Shown: in pieces, positions 11,606-23,337 of the stretch
How positions within the stretch are numbered: position 1 is the first letter of the stretch
How the letters are laid out: the number at the start of each line of letters is the position of its first letter
From: Sordariomycetes sp. S80-01Y
Lineage: Eukaryota > Ascomycota > Sordariomycetes
Length of the DNA: 64,000 bases
Assembly: GCA_037042185.1 (NCBI GenBank)
Contig: JAXQJY010000033.1
Span: 1,302,001 to 1,366,000, forward strand
Direction of reading: 5' to 3'
Notes under the pieces: generated by a model
What the model saw: the letters and a program-made list of their open reading frames with translations, nothing else
Told to the model about the DNA's origin: nothing
The model's database searches: none
Made by a program: the position numbers and the translations under genes

Positions 11606-12388
11606 TTAAGTGAGCTTCTGCTTGATGAAGAACGAACGCAGATGGGAGAGCTGCCAGGCGCATGTGCACCCCAGGACAGCCAGCTGGATGAGGATCCAGC
11701 GGACGACTCGGCTGTTGGTCGACTCGGACTGATCTCTGAACTCGGCTTCACGTTCCTACACAATGGTCAGCGCCTTGAAGATAGCTAGCAGCAAGGAGCG
11801 GGCGGAGCTTACACGTTGGAAGACCTGCTCCCTCCTTACGTCCTTCAAACGTGCATTCAAATCCTTCACCCTCGTGGCGATGTCCTCAAGCTTGCCCTTA
11901 TCCGTGCTCTCAATCTGGTTGGTCTCGCCAATGACCAAGTCGAGCATCAGCTTGATCCCGCCGTTCTCCTTGGCGCTGTTGGTCCACCCGCTGCGTCCCG
12001 AGGTCGAGCTTGGGGTGAAGCAGATCTTGTGGTTGCCAGCCTCGGCTGATGAGAATGTGAAGCGGCCTGACGAGGAGCCCTTCTGGGAAACCACGCGGTG
12101 GTCGTTGTCGAAGATTTCCTGTCACGATGTTAGCTCTGGCCCATTCCAAGCTAGCCTGGCAGAGGCAGGGAACGGGGGGCCTACGTCTACGGAGATGTAG
12201 ATACTGATGCCCTGATGCTGCTGCCACGCAGCCGAACGCGGATCCCACTCCTCGGCCGCATAGTGTCCTACCACGAGGGTATCCTTGGGCAGCTCCTCGT
12301 AGAAACACTTGGGGCTCTGGTTGTCAACGAAGAAGTAGAGCGCCTGGGCGGCTGAGGCCAGCGACAGGAGGGGAAGAAAGGCCCTCAT
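11606..12388 (-). CDS. p24/emp24 family cargo receptor (Erp-type)
   Basis: Type I membrane protein of COPI/COPII vesicles that sorts cargo between the ER and Golgi. Three exons (12388-12185, 12118-11813, 11755-11606) give 219 residues, the usual size. A signal peptide ([16 protein letters not shown]) precedes the GOLD domain ([27 protein letters not shown] through [11 protein letters not shown], with its paired cysteines). A coiled coil follows ([22 protein letters not shown]), then one membrane helix ([20 protein letters not shown]). The cytosolic tail ends FFIKQKLT: a diphenylalanine for COPII and a K-x-K-x-x dilysine motif for COPI retrieval. The mature N-terminus LYFF points to the alpha-type p24 group (Erp1/5/6, TMED4/9) and not to Emp24 or Erv25. 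It diverges from the SWC4 gene. Confidence 0.92.
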
Positions 12389-12790
12389 GGTGTATTCGAT
12401 CGATTCGAGTGAGCCGGTCGGAGGGTCAATTGGCGAAAAGGGAGCGTAGCGAGGTGGGCGTGGTGATACGACGGCTCGAAGCTGCCACGTTCGAAATCTG
12501 GCTGGTACTAAGATCAGGGGTGCAGGTGGGGTCACGTGCGCGGCTGCGCGAACCTGTAGGAGTCCTCGGTCGCGTCCTGAGACTTGCAATTTGTGACTGC
12601 TCGAAGCACCATCGTAACGTCAATCGACGGAGAGTTTCCATTTCACTTCTGTCGCAATTGCGCTGTCTAATTACCGTTTTAATCACTAATCAATACGCCT
12701 TCAATTCCCGACGTCCTGAACCCCGCGGTTTCGATCTCAGCCTGCATCCAGTGGATGAAGCGATAACCTTTCAATGCCGCACCCGCAACA
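12389..12790. promoter_or_regulatory. Divergent promoter, p24 / SWC4
   Basis: 402 bp between two divergent start codons. No TATA box or known operator was recognised. Confidence 0.4.
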
Positions 12791-14662
12791 ATGAGCTCTT
12801 CCGACGTCCGCGACGTTCTCAACCTCCCGGACGGCGCGCCACCGACCGGCGGACGACCTTCCAAGAAAGCGCGCCTCTCAGCGCCCCGGCCAAACCTGAA
12901 AGGTCTTGCGCGCGAAGTCTACAGCCTCGGCGGCGACAACCCTATAGCCATCGTACCAGAAGTGTCGAGTTTCAAAAAGAAGAGGCTTGCGAATCGGAAA
13001 CCGGCTGCAAAGTGGGAGCTGACTCCATTTAAGAATTCTGCGAGGGATGATCAGACGCTTGTATTGCGACATTGGCGAAGAAAGAGGGATGGGCTAGGAC
13101 AGGAGCTGGTAAAGGGGCCGCCAGAACAGACGGAGACGCAAGGCGACGAGACGGCAGGGGTGAAAGAGGAGGCACAGACTGCTGAGGCTGAGGCTGAGGC
13201 GCCAGCGGCTGGGGAGATGGAAGATTCGGCTTTCGCAAAGTTCAACGTCAAGGTCAACATTCCGACCTACACCGACGACCAGTACAAGCAGTACCTCGTC
13301 AGTGAAGTTTGGAGCAAGGAGGAAACAGACTATTTGATGGAGGTAGTTACTGACTTCGAGCTCCGATGGCCCCTTATCTGGGATCGCTACGAATGGAACC
13401 CGCCAGCAACCAACGGCGAGGCAAACGCCGACGGCGACGAAAGTAAAGCCATCGTGCCGACAACGCAGGCTCGTACGATGGAGGATCTGAAGGCGCGGTA
13501 TTACGAAGTTGCAGCCAAAGTCATGGCCATCCAAAAGCCTGTGCAGTACATGTCACAACAAGAGTTTGCGCTACACGAGACGATGGCCAAGTTTGACCCG
13601 GAAAGAGAAAAGGCTCGGAAGGACTTCGCTCGCAACGCACTGGCTCGGTCTAAGGAGGAAGCTCGCGAAGAGGAGTCATTGCTGCTCGAGGTGAAGAGGA
13701 TCCTCGCGCGCAGCGAGCGCTTTAACGAGGAGCGCCGAGAACTTTACCATCGGTTGGACTATCCGGGCACTGTCGAGGATATTACTCCCTACAAGAGCTC
13801 TACTGGATTGCAAGCCTTGCTCAACCAGCTGGTTCAGACCGACAAGGCTAAAAAGCGACGGTCGCTCATGGGCACTGAAGGGCAAGGCGCCTCTGTGAAT
13901 CCTGCAGCAGCTCAAGCGGCAGCTCAGGAGAGCAGCAGGCGGGAGAGCATGTCGTCGCAAACTACGGCTCAGCCTCCACCGGCTGCCGGCAACAAGAAGG
14001 GTCAACAGCAACAGCACGAACGCCCAAAGCTTACGGAGAAAGAAGAGGCAATCTACGGTGTCGTGCACTTTGACAGGCTTGGCTCTGGACCTATCTTCCG
14101 ATCGGAGAAGATCAACAAACTGTTTTCGCACAAGTCAAACCAGCAACAGCAGCGTATTTACAATGCCCTCAGCGAGCTTGATGTGCCCCAGAAGCTCGCC
14201 ATGCCGACGGCCAGCACAACTGCGCAGTACGAGCAGCTTATCGCTGCGGTCAATACGCTGATTGACACTCGCAAGGTTGTCGATCGACTGGACGCAGAAC
14301 TCAAGACGGAGGAGGCTAAGCAGGGACTCATCGAAGCCAAGCTGAACCCCCGGCCAGGAGGTGATCAAGGGAATGAACACGCAACTCAAGACAACGCCGT
14401 TGCTTCCACGGAGCAGCCGGGAGCAGGCGGAGAGGAAGCGCTATCGCAGGCTGAGTACGGCGAAGCTAAAGCAACGGCAGAAGACACCGTCAACGATGAT
14501 GGGCCGGAGCCTGACGCAGGGGACGATGATAACACAGAGGCGAAAGGACAGAAGGGAGAGGAGAAGGCAGTCCGTCCGAAGAGCAGTAGTGGCGCGCCCA
14601 AGCGGAGTGCTAGTGTTCTCAGCGCCGCGAGCGACAAAAGCACTAAGCGACAAAAGAAGTAG
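12791..14662 (+). CDS. SWC4: SWR1/NuA4 complex subunit SWC4 (DMAP1 family)
   Basis: Shared subunit of the SWR1 chromatin remodeller (H2A.Z loading) and the NuA4 histone acetyltransferase, in the nucleus. Intronless, 623 residues. The N-terminus MSSSDVRDVLNLPD and the conserved basic stretch FKKKRLANRKPAAKWELTPFKNSAR (about 60-84) are typical of SWC4/DMAP1. The SANT/Myb-like domain follows (about 168-245, SEVWSKEETDYLMEVVTDFELRWPLIWDRYEW). A helical region with RSERFNEERRELYHRLDYPGT precedes the C-terminal DMAP part (YGVVHFDRLGSGPIFRSEKIN). The tail beyond residue 520 is acidic, low complexity and ends in a basic Lys/Arg patch that may serve as nuclear targeting. The start is the first ATG and fits the family start. 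Confidence 0.95.
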   Translation: MSSSDVRDVLNLPDGAPPTGGRPSKKARLSAPRPNLKGLAREVYSLGGDNPIAIVPEVSSFKKKRLANRKPAAKWELTPFKNSARDDQTLVLRHWRRKRDGLGQELVKGPPEQTETQGDETAGVKEEAQTAEAEAEAPAAGEMEDSAFAKFNVKVNIPTYTDDQYKQYLVSEVWSKEETDYLMEVVTDFELRWPLIWDRYEWNPPATNGEANADGDESKAIVPTTQARTMEDLKARYYEVAAKVMAIQKPVQYMSQQEFALHETMAKFDPEREKARKDFARNALARSKEEAREEESLLLEVKRILARSERFNEERRELYHRLDYPGTVEDITPYKSSTGLQALLNQLVQTDKAKKRRSLMGTEGQGASVNPAAAQAAAQESSRRESMSSQTTAQPPPAAGNKKGQQQQHERPKLTEKEEAIYGVVHFDRLGSGPIFRSEKINKLFSHKSNQQQQRIYNALSELDVPQKLAMPTASTTAQYEQLIAAVNTLIDTRKVVDRLDAELKTEEAKQGLIEAKLNPRPGGDQGNEHATQDNAVASTEQPGAGGEEALSQAEYGEAKATAEDTVNDDGPEPDAGDDDNTEAKGQKGEEKAVRPKSSSGAPKRSASVLSAASDKSTKRQKK

Positions 14663-15721
14663 ATGAAGTAGACCAAGTATCATCAATGTACCTTTACTCG
14701 TACCAACGTTACGCGCCTGGTGGCATTTTCCAAGATTCGCGAGCCACGAGAGATGCAGAGCAAGGCAGGCAGTTCACGGCGCCTAAGTCTGATGGGGTGG
14801 AGCGGAAGTCATTGCGACAGTCTCGCAGGCACCTTTGTCTAGTCATTGCTATTTTCGTATCATTCTTCGCCGGGTTCGAGAAGACTAGGGGCTCTGAACA
14901 CCCGGCAGGAACGGAGATAGCTGCAGGCGGGTAGTGTAAGGGATAACGGCTGGGGCAACGGGGCAGCAACGGCGCTGCAGCTGTGAAGGAAACATGAAAC
15001 GGGAGGGTGTATGAGATGAACCAATCCTTCTTCAGGTGGTATACAAACCTCGTTGCATGTGATAGCACTAGCGAGGGCTTTCGATGATGCATGTGGTTTG
15101 GCAAGAGGATTGGATGTTAGGGGGTGTGGTCCTCCAAAGGGGGGGGCGCGAAAGAGGAACCCAACAGCAATTTTGGATTTGGCGCCGAAAGTCGAGCTCA
15201 GGAGAAAGTGCTGTGACGGGGGAACGTTTAGAAGCAGAACTACGATGGCGGCAACGGATGTTTGCGCATTCAGGGGCAAGTGACGGCGCAGGTGGAAGAG
15301 ATGTCGTCCGCTTAAGCTCTACTTTCTGCAGCTCATCAGCGGCTGCAGCGCCTGAAATAGCTCCCGATCTCTAAAAATACCTCCCGAAGCGTGGAGGGGC
15401 GTGTGCAGAACTAAGATCTTGGGAAAGGCCCAGTATCACGGAAACCATGATGTGTTGGTCCTCAGTGACAGGCTAGACAGACACGGGAGGGTGTGCCGTC
15501 TAGGGCACCCGTTCTTCGACAACGACGTCAAGACCCTGAGCGCCAGCCGTGAGGAGACCAATCACAAAATCACAATGCAATGCTTGTGGTTGGGAAAGGT
15601 CTTTTCGCGCCAACAAGATATGAGGCTGATGGTGATGCTACGCCCGGCGTCAAGGCAGTGGCCCAGATTCGACCACCGCGGAGAGCATCCCACACCAAGG
15701 GACGTCCGCGGCTAAACACAT

Positions 15722-15900
15722 GGCGCCACTGGAAGGCGTTGGCGCCCATCATCTCCTTTCGTTCATTGATGTCATACTGGTGCCGAGCACATGGTGTGCC
15801 TTGCAGATTGTGCACACCTGGACCCTTAACATGACAACCGTTGGCGCCAAGGGATAGTATTGGCGATATGACTCGCATGATGCAAATTTAGGTCGGCGCC
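15722..15900. promoter_or_regulatory. Cluster of four GGCGCC palindromes
   Basis: GGCGCC occurs at 15722, 15741, 15843 and 15895, with three more at 16428, 16924 and 17228. A given 6-mer is expected about once in a few kb. It may be a binding-site cluster; no factor is assigned. Confidence 0.25.
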
Positions 15901-18900
15901 TATCCAGAACACTGGTCTCAAGCGGCTAGAAGTACTAAATTTAGATGAAGCATGTCTTTTCCAACGCTCTCCGACAGGTCGTCTGTGGCGGCAATCAGGG
16001 GCTTTGTGGGCGTTCCAGAAACGAAGGCGCGGGGCGCTTACTAGGCGGCGGCTATTCGCACCGGCGGCCGTCATTGGACGATGCGCGGTGCCGAAGCTGT
16101 GGAAAGGCGGTCGCGAAGCTATTATTAGACCCTACGGACAGGAAGGGAGCTTCATATATCTTTTCGATCCTGTTTCATGTCCTCGAAACGCTGTATCATG
16201 CTGTTGAAGCCGCGGAACGGGACCTGAGGTCGTTCTTGATTTGAGGCGACCTGAGCTGTGATTGGCCGAACCCACACGACAACAGGGGTCCGAGGCGTGA
16301 GCAAGTCGACATGACGAAGTGAAACGCTTTCACAGAAGCAAATTGTTACGAAGCTGGCGCGGCTCTGGCAAAGGATTTGCGGTCTCCATTGGCATGCGCC
16401 GCTTCTTGCGAACACGTCTCGAAGCATGGCGCCGCTGCGGCAGGCTCAATCTCGCCTGTATCGCTTGCGGTGTCGTCGCCCAGGCACGATGACGACCCAC
16501 GGGCCACGATCCAGGCAAGACGCCCTGGCTGTCCGAGTCGTCGTAGGGCAGAGGCCGGAATCCTTGATGGATGAGCACATGGCCCCTCACCCCGTTTACT
16601 CCTTTGCCTTACTGATTTTCTTGTTTAGCCCCCAGCTTAGCATCTGCAAGAGGAAGCTGAACCAACCCCCAACGGGTGTTGCGATTCCGCGTGTTGGTGG
16701 CATGGGCTGACGATGGGTGCTGTCATCTGCATTAGCTGGTCTGGTGGGAATCCCGCGTCATACTCAAGGCTTCGGAGCCGTTGAGAGATCAGTCAAAGAG
16801 TTCCCGATGCTTGCGCCTTCTTGTTGCGTCTGCTGTTGGCAGCAACTGCTTGTTGGGGCGTCGCGCCTGGCCCCAGAAGGATACAATACAGTACACCGAT
16901 GCCGATGATGGACACGGGCGTTTGGCGCCGAGGCACGCTGCATTGGACAGGGTGTGACCGGACTCGAGGTGCTACGAGTCGTCGGGCCTGCGGAGCATGG
17001 GGTGTCCCAAAAAAGGGGACCTGGATACTGCCGGCAGACACGTCCTTCTTCCCGCTCCGCCCCTTGTTCGTCTGCGCGGCCCTTCTCGAAGCTGTGGCAA
17101 TGCTCTTCACGATCAGCATACTCCGTAATAGCAAGTGCTATTATGGTCGTCATTTCGGACGCTCGCGGCCCAATCTTCGGTCGCACACCACCCAAAGTCG
17201 TAATCGCATATCGAGGGGCGACCATCAGGCGCCAGCGGACACCGAAGCGGCATACCGTGCGCGCTGTTTCCGCCTGACTGTGCCTTTCAGAGGTCAGTCG
17301 GCGTTAAATCTGCCCGCAGAGTCCAGGTACCAAGGTGCCAGCCGCCGACTCCACAATCTTGGAGCATTAGCTTGCTTGGTCCTCCATGTAAGTCGAAGCC
17401 ACGTTCTGTTGCTTTACCGCCTCCCTCTTTTCACTCGCGACAATCCACAAGGGGTCGACAAGGGCTGGCTGCCCCGATGAGGTATCTCGCGATTACCCAG
17501 CGTCGAATGTCTTTGGCAGCAGTTCAGCCATATTTGAGTGATACTTAGGCGTTCAAGGTAGGTTCCCGATTTGCGGACCGATTGATCAGGACGACATGGC
17601 CCAGATGATAGCCACGAGAATACGTGCGCTAAAGGAGACCATGACTGCCGTGTCATGGTTCCTGGCCGCGTCCCAGTGGTCAGATACGGCGGTCATTTGG
17701 CCCAATCATGGAGAGGCGTCGCGTATCCAGCGTGGTCGAGCCGCGGCGGGTAAAACCGTCGGCTCGGGCTTGTAAGCGGACGAGGCGGCATTGGCCATGT
17801 TTGAAGATCCAATGCTGCGCGTAACGACTGCATTGCAACCTCACGGGGGTCATGTCTGCTGAAAGACTTCTGTAAGAGTTGGTGCATTTCTCGAATCTTG
17901 CCTCCCTCATGCCGATAAATGAGATTGATCCCCGCACGCTTCTATCTTTAGTTCGGTACATGCTGCGTGTTGGTGAGGTCGCAAAAAGTGATGGTGGGGG
18001 TCCCGGTCTTGAAGATTCGCCCTCCTTCCGTAGCATTGGTGTAACACCAGCTCTACAGCAGTCCTACTGCCGAGAAAGGGCTATTACTCGTACTCTACTC
18101 CTGAGCAGTAGGCGTTGTGCACAGGACACCGTACCCTTGGGTCCGACGACGGGATTAGCAGCACAAACGCCAGGCCTGCGGTGCTGCTCTCTATGCCTGC
18201 CTGTTAGAGTGGGAGATTTACTGTGGGCGATTGCGTGGTGCAAACAGCCGCGGACCGCATTTGTGACACGTATGGGGCGAGCTTCTGCAAGCCTTGCTTA
18301 TTAGACGCGGGTTGGCATGGCCATTGCACACAAACCCTGTCCTGGCGATGTCATTGGCCGCTTCTTAGTTGCGCTTTCCAGGCTGTGGCTGAACATGCAC
18401 AGGTTTGCGTACCGTTGTGCAGCCAGCAATGATTTCGCTCGAGACAGTCGTTTACCCTGCCGAGCTGCCACTGCCACGGATTCTGTGAGACCTTTGTTTT
18501 TGTAGCTGGCCGGGGCGGTGATGATGGTGCCGAACCTGGGATTCTGGTTATGTGTCTGGATAAGAGAGATGCCAATGCCTCTCGATGTTGACGGCATGTA
18601 ATATTGGAAAATTGAACCCATCTTTAATGCTGCCGCTTATCGAAATGATCGTTCTTTGATGAAGCACACCGCTCTCAACGTGCGAGCTTGCGTCATCCGT
18701 CTGTAACCCTCGTCGACCACCAAAACCATAGCTGGGTCTGGAGGTATTTGCAGAGAGCTTTCGATCTCTAACACCTTCTTATGAGTCTCTGTAAGCAAAG
18801 TGTTGTTGGGCACGAACGCTCAGATACGCTTCTGTTCTCGGCGAGCACATAAGCCACCGTCGTCGCGCAGGGTCCCAAGGTTTGTTGAAGAAGGAAGAAG

Positions 18901-19207
18901 TGACTGTTGGAACGTGCCGAGCAACGTCTTTGTCAGTACGTATACACAGTAGCTGCAAAGGCCTCGGCAAGTCGATGGCGCAGCCAAGCACCCGGTGTCG
19001 CATCCGCTCTAGGATTAGTAGGATAATAGTTAACTGGTATCAGAGAGGTGCTGTCGAAGCTACGGCGCTTCTCGCAGTACTGGTGCGCGGTTGACCTCGC
19101 CCGGAGCAGGGGGTGTGCAGAGAGTCCTGAACGGGGAAAGAAAGTGTCGCTGAGGGCGCGGCACTTCTTAGCTGCAGAGGCACCCCTAGTCGGTACCGTC
19201 GCTTGCG

Positions 19208-19225
19208 TTTCCTAGGTAGGTAGTG
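19208..19225. promoter_or_regulatory. CCTAGGTAGGTAG-type motif
   Basis: A short CCTAGGTAGGTAG run. Similar ACCTA/TAGGT-rich motifs recur at 32589-32627 in another long intergenic region. The function is unknown; I list it as a shared sequence pattern only. Confidence 0.25.
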
Positions 19226-21278
19226 TTTTGGGGGACGGCCCTCAAAGTCAGGTGAGGAGCTTGGATTCAGCCTCGCACAACAGCGAACAAGGACATGCGA
19301 CGCCATCAGTAAGCTGGGTAAAGAAGCCGCGGCGAAAACGAATCCAAAGAGAAGCGCTCGGGGGCCTGCAACAAACACTGGTCGCTCTTTGGGGGGCTCT
19401 GCTGTTCGAGCTGCCGCGCGAGTATCGCGTCGGATGTTTGCATTTCGGTCGAGGCGAGATGGCGGGCGGAAGTTCGGCCAGCGGCAGATAGTCGCGCGGT
19501 GGGCTGCGGCAAACCGCCAACAATGGGAAACGGGATACGATAGGAAGTCGAGGCGCGTACACAGTCGCGGTGTTGATCCACGCCTGAGGACGCTGGGCTG
19601 AGTTGCAGCTCACTCCCAAAAGGAGTTGCCGAAGTGCGGAGGGCATCACAGGGCAGGCGCAGCATGACAGACACGGAACACCCAACCTTGAAGATAGTAC
19701 GGCAAGGTCAGGTAGCTCTGGCCAGAGATAAAAATAAAGCCATTGAACTGTATTGTTTCGAGAGGAGGAGATGGAGACGGTTGGTTGTAGCTGTTGGTCC
19801 TGCCCCATTGCAGGTGCTCTTTCCGAGTCCACCTCAGGTGGTTTGACGTCGACGGCATGAGGTGGACGGTCAGACCTGCCCGCTGGGAGCCTGAGCCTGC
19901 TAGTGAGCCTGAGGTGAGTCGGCGCGAGGTGAAGGTATCGCACATGTACCGCCGATGCGGCTTCGATGTACCCCGTGCTCGTAAGGCAGGGCGCCTCAAG
20001 CGCCGGCGCGGCAGGCCTCGCGACCTGGCAGCCAGCAGATCTGGCCGGCACTGTACAAGGCGCTTGTCACGCACCAGCCGTCCGCCCGGGACGCACCTCC
20101 CTCCATTCGACGCCCACGCCCCCCCTGGCAGAGGCCCCAGCACCCTTGTCCTCCGCCCCGGTTGGAGGGTCCTCGTCCTCCTCTCACCTGTATCATCACC
20201 AACCAAAAGCACTGCAAGCCCAGCTCACGTCCAACCTCTCAGCTTTCTCTCCTCTCGCCTCTCACCAACCCTCGCTTGTTTCCCTGCTGGTTACGGACCC
20301 TCCGCTCGCTTGACTTGAGTCACATACACGCACTTTACTCGCCTCATCAACTCCGATATCCTGGAGATATTTGCCCTCAGACAGACTCCAGCCCTCACCA
20401 CAAGCGCACTTCCCCTCCCCAGCCGCAACAGACGCAACGCCGGTCGTAATCGCGCGTCAAAAATCTCCTGGCTCTCCTCCAAGCGCGATCGGCGCCCGAC
20501 AGCTTGAATTTGTCTCCAAAAACTAAGAGACCTCGTCCGCGCCTCTTTCCGCCTCAAATTTATTGTTTAACACCAAAATCGACCTTGCAACTGATTTACC
20601 AAGTTTCATCACTTTGTCAAAGAGGCGATCCCGGATCCTGGCGGCTGGCTCGTTGCTGTGCTTTTGTTTGCTGCGGAGTGCAATCCGAATCTCGCGGGCA
20701 GCTCACTCGGACTCGGCAGTGCCGACAGAAATCCAGCGACCACAGGCAGTACGACTGCGACGTCAAACGTCAGAAACAACCGCGTCAACTTGCCTGGATT
20801 TGGAGCGCCGTCACGCGAGGCACTTTGGCTTTTCGGCTGCTCCCGCGCTTGTCACGGCCATCGTCAAACTTCGCCAACTGAGCGCAGCGACTCCACAAGT
20901 CGATCCCGACCTGTGTTGCTTACGTTCGCTTGGTTTTTGGAATTGCGACTTGCAACCCAGTTCCAACCTTCTTCCTCGAGCGCTCTGACCGCGTCCAGCT
21001 CAAGTTCGGCAACGGCGCCATACTCATGCACTGGCAGCTTTGACGGCGAGAACGTCACCCTTTGGTTAGCGCCGATACCCGCCATACGCGCTTGCTCGAC
21101 ATTCGGAACTGATAAGCAACGGCAAAAGTCTGGAATTCCGACACTTCTTTACTAAACTCCGCTATCGTCACTCACTCCTTAATTTTCACTGTGGCCAGGT
21201 GCCGTGCACTTAAGCTGCTTACGCGCGGTCAGGTGAGCGTAACCTCTAGTGACAGCGCTTTGTTCTCTGAACGAGAAC

Positions 21279-23337
21279 ATGTCCGCATTCACAGCTCTCA
21301 ACGGGGGCTCGCCAAGTACAGTGGAAACACCCATAATCAAGGTGGACAGTTCGGCTACCGGCGAGCAAACCGCGGCAACGACGTCGCCACCTCAAGCGTC
21401 GACTCAGAACTCAGATGCCTCCAGGGCAGCTCTAGACCGCCCGAAACTCCAGATGACCGACCACTCAGAAGGCTCACTCAAGAGGAAGCGATCAGCTTCC
21501 GCGGACTTGAGGGATAAGCAGCTGATTCAGGAGAGGACTCCAGATACGGCAACAGCGCCTCCTCATGGCGGACCTCAAGATCCATTCGGGACGCCAAAGC
21601 GAGATCATCAGCAGTTTTCCCCAGATACTCGGGACCGGGAACCGTGGGCTGGGCCACGAAATCACGAACAGCAGTCGCCATACCAGTCTCGACAGGGTTC
21701 GGCTACATCGCCTCCCCGCCAGACTGACGAACAGATTAGTGACGCTCTGCGAAGAGCGACTGACCATACGGACCAGGGCTCGTGCTCCGAGGCCGATGAT
21801 CGATCTGTTTCCTACTATGAGGGGCAGTACAGCTCTTCTCAAAATCCCGATCCTATGCTGCAGCACGATCCGAAGAAGCGAAAGCGCAACTTTAGCAATC
21901 GTACCAAGACTGGTTGCCTGACTTGTCGTAAAAGGAAGAAGAAGTGCGACGAGACAAAACCAGAGTGTAAGATATCTTCGAATTTGGAAGCTGTACCTAC
22001 TTGCTGACAGGTGTTTAGGCCATAATTGTGTCAAGGGCGGATTCGTCTGCGCCGGCTATCCCCAAAACAGTAGGGGAACCAGCTGGCAAAAGCAAGACAA
22101 CAAGTCGCCTACTGTTCCTTTGGAATCCAAGGATCCAAGTTACATCCCCCCTGGGGCTTACGGCATGCCGCAGCAAGGCGCGTTTGTTCACCCACCTGTC
22201 CCAGTCAAGCGAGAGCCCCTCCCCGGCCATCGCGGTCAGCCCCTCCGGATAGACCCGCCGCAGGGCCGCCCCGTGGTCACGGATGACGACCGCCCAACAG
22301 CATCAACAATGCCTAGCGCGTCAGTCGCGAGTCCTGATAACAAACTTTCTGCTTTATATACGCCGGCGAACGCGTTCCCAACTCCCGTCAGCGCAAACAC
22401 TCAACCTCCTTCATTCAACGACAGGATGACCAAAGACTACCAACGCATGCCCCCCTTGCACGACCCGAGCAGGACTGCAGAGCCGGAGACACCCATCCCT
22501 GGGACACCTCATCCCGGCACTCAGCTACCTCAGATCAATATCCTCCATGCTACTGGTCGAGGCAGTCCTGGTTCGTCGAACCAAGCCCAAGGGAACAACC
22601 CCCAGATGGCAGCTCAACTCGCGCTCAATCACTCAAGCTACCCCCATAAGCGCACACAAAAGGAAGAGATGCTCAATGGCCGCCTCTTCTACCCCTTCGA
22701 CAAGGAGCTGTGCCTCGAGCGCGAGCGATGTGCGGGCGCCTGTTGGCGCTTCAACAACCTATCGTCTCCTCCTTACGGAATATCCCCTGAGGAGCGCTCG
22801 CGGTTGTTCCGGGAGATTCTGCAGCCTCGGGATCCAATCCGCATGTCCGCAGCGGAGGCATCTCCTGTCACCAACATTGGGAGAGTTGGCCGCAACGGCA
22901 CAGTAGAGGCCCCATTCCAGTGTGACTATGGCTACAACATTGTCATGGGCAATAACATTTCCATCGGCCGCAACTGCACTATCAATGACGTGTGCGAGGT
23001 TTCGATTGGTGACAACACTGTGTTCGGTCCGAACGTCAGCATCTACACTGCGTCCCTGCCCATTGACCCTAAGAGGCGGCAAGGTGGCCAGGGTCCACAG
23101 TCTGGAAAGAGCGTGACCATCGGCGAGGATGTGTGGGTTGGGGGCGGCGCAACTCTTCTGCCTGGCATCAAGATTGGGAAGGGAAGCACTATTGGAGCTG
23201 GTTCTGTTGTGACCAAGGTACGCCAAGTCTCACCACTGACCACCGCCCGCATAGACTAACTCGCTGGCTAGGATGTTCCCCCATTCACTGTCTTTGCTGG
23301 TAACCCAGCTAAAGTCATCCGCGGTATCGCCGCTTGA
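21279..23337 (+). CDS. Zn2Cys6 regulator fused to maltose-acetyltransferase-like domain
   Basis: Probable nuclear DNA-binding protein with a sugar O-acetyltransferase-like C-terminus. Three exons (21279-21966, 22019-23217, 23272-23337) give 650 residues. Residues 1-200 are disordered. The Zn2Cys6 cluster uses Cys213, 216, 223, 230, 233 and 240 (CLTCRKRKKKCDETKPEC, HNCVKGGFVC), and intron 1 splits the codon of Cys230. A Pro-rich linker (241-440) leads to a Mac domain (about 444-495, KEEMLNGRLFYPFDKEL, WRFNN) and left-handed beta-helix hexapeptides (about 520-645, CDYGYNIVMGNN, VWVGGGATLLPGIKIGKG, VFAGNPAKVIRG). In bacterial Maa/LacA the catalytic His lies in YTATHPIDP; here the aligned segment is YTASLPIDP, with Leu576. 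Catalysis by the usual mechanism is therefore doubtful; trimerisation or ligand sensing are options. The start is the first in-frame ATG. Confidence 0.9.

Larger units (their letters stand above)
14663..21278. other. Gene-poor region and long leader of fusion regulator
   Basis: About 6.6 kb in which I found no gene. Open frames up to 267 codons occur on both strands, but they are Ser/Arg/Pro-rich, overlap each other and show no family motif, as expected by chance in GC-rich DNA. No terminal repeats, transposase motif or AT-rich RIP-like decay was seen. Four GGCGCC palindromes are packed at 15722-15900. From about 20090 to 20440 the plus strand is C+T-rich, suggesting the transcription start of the gene at 21279 and a leader of roughly 1 kb. 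Confidence 0.5.

Noticed and set aside
16821-17480. 219-codon plus-strand open frame
   Set aside because: No recognisable domain and unlike the composition of the real genes; overlaps an equally long minus-strand frame.
19248-20051. 267-codon minus-strand open frame in the gene desert
   Set aside because: Ser/Arg/Pro-rich, overlapped by frames on the other strand, no family motif and no ATG-context or intron pattern; a chance frame in GC-rich DNA.
14663-20500. Transposon or virus-like element in the desert
   Set aside because: No terminal repeats, target duplications, transposase or polymerase motifs, and no AT-rich RIP-like decay.
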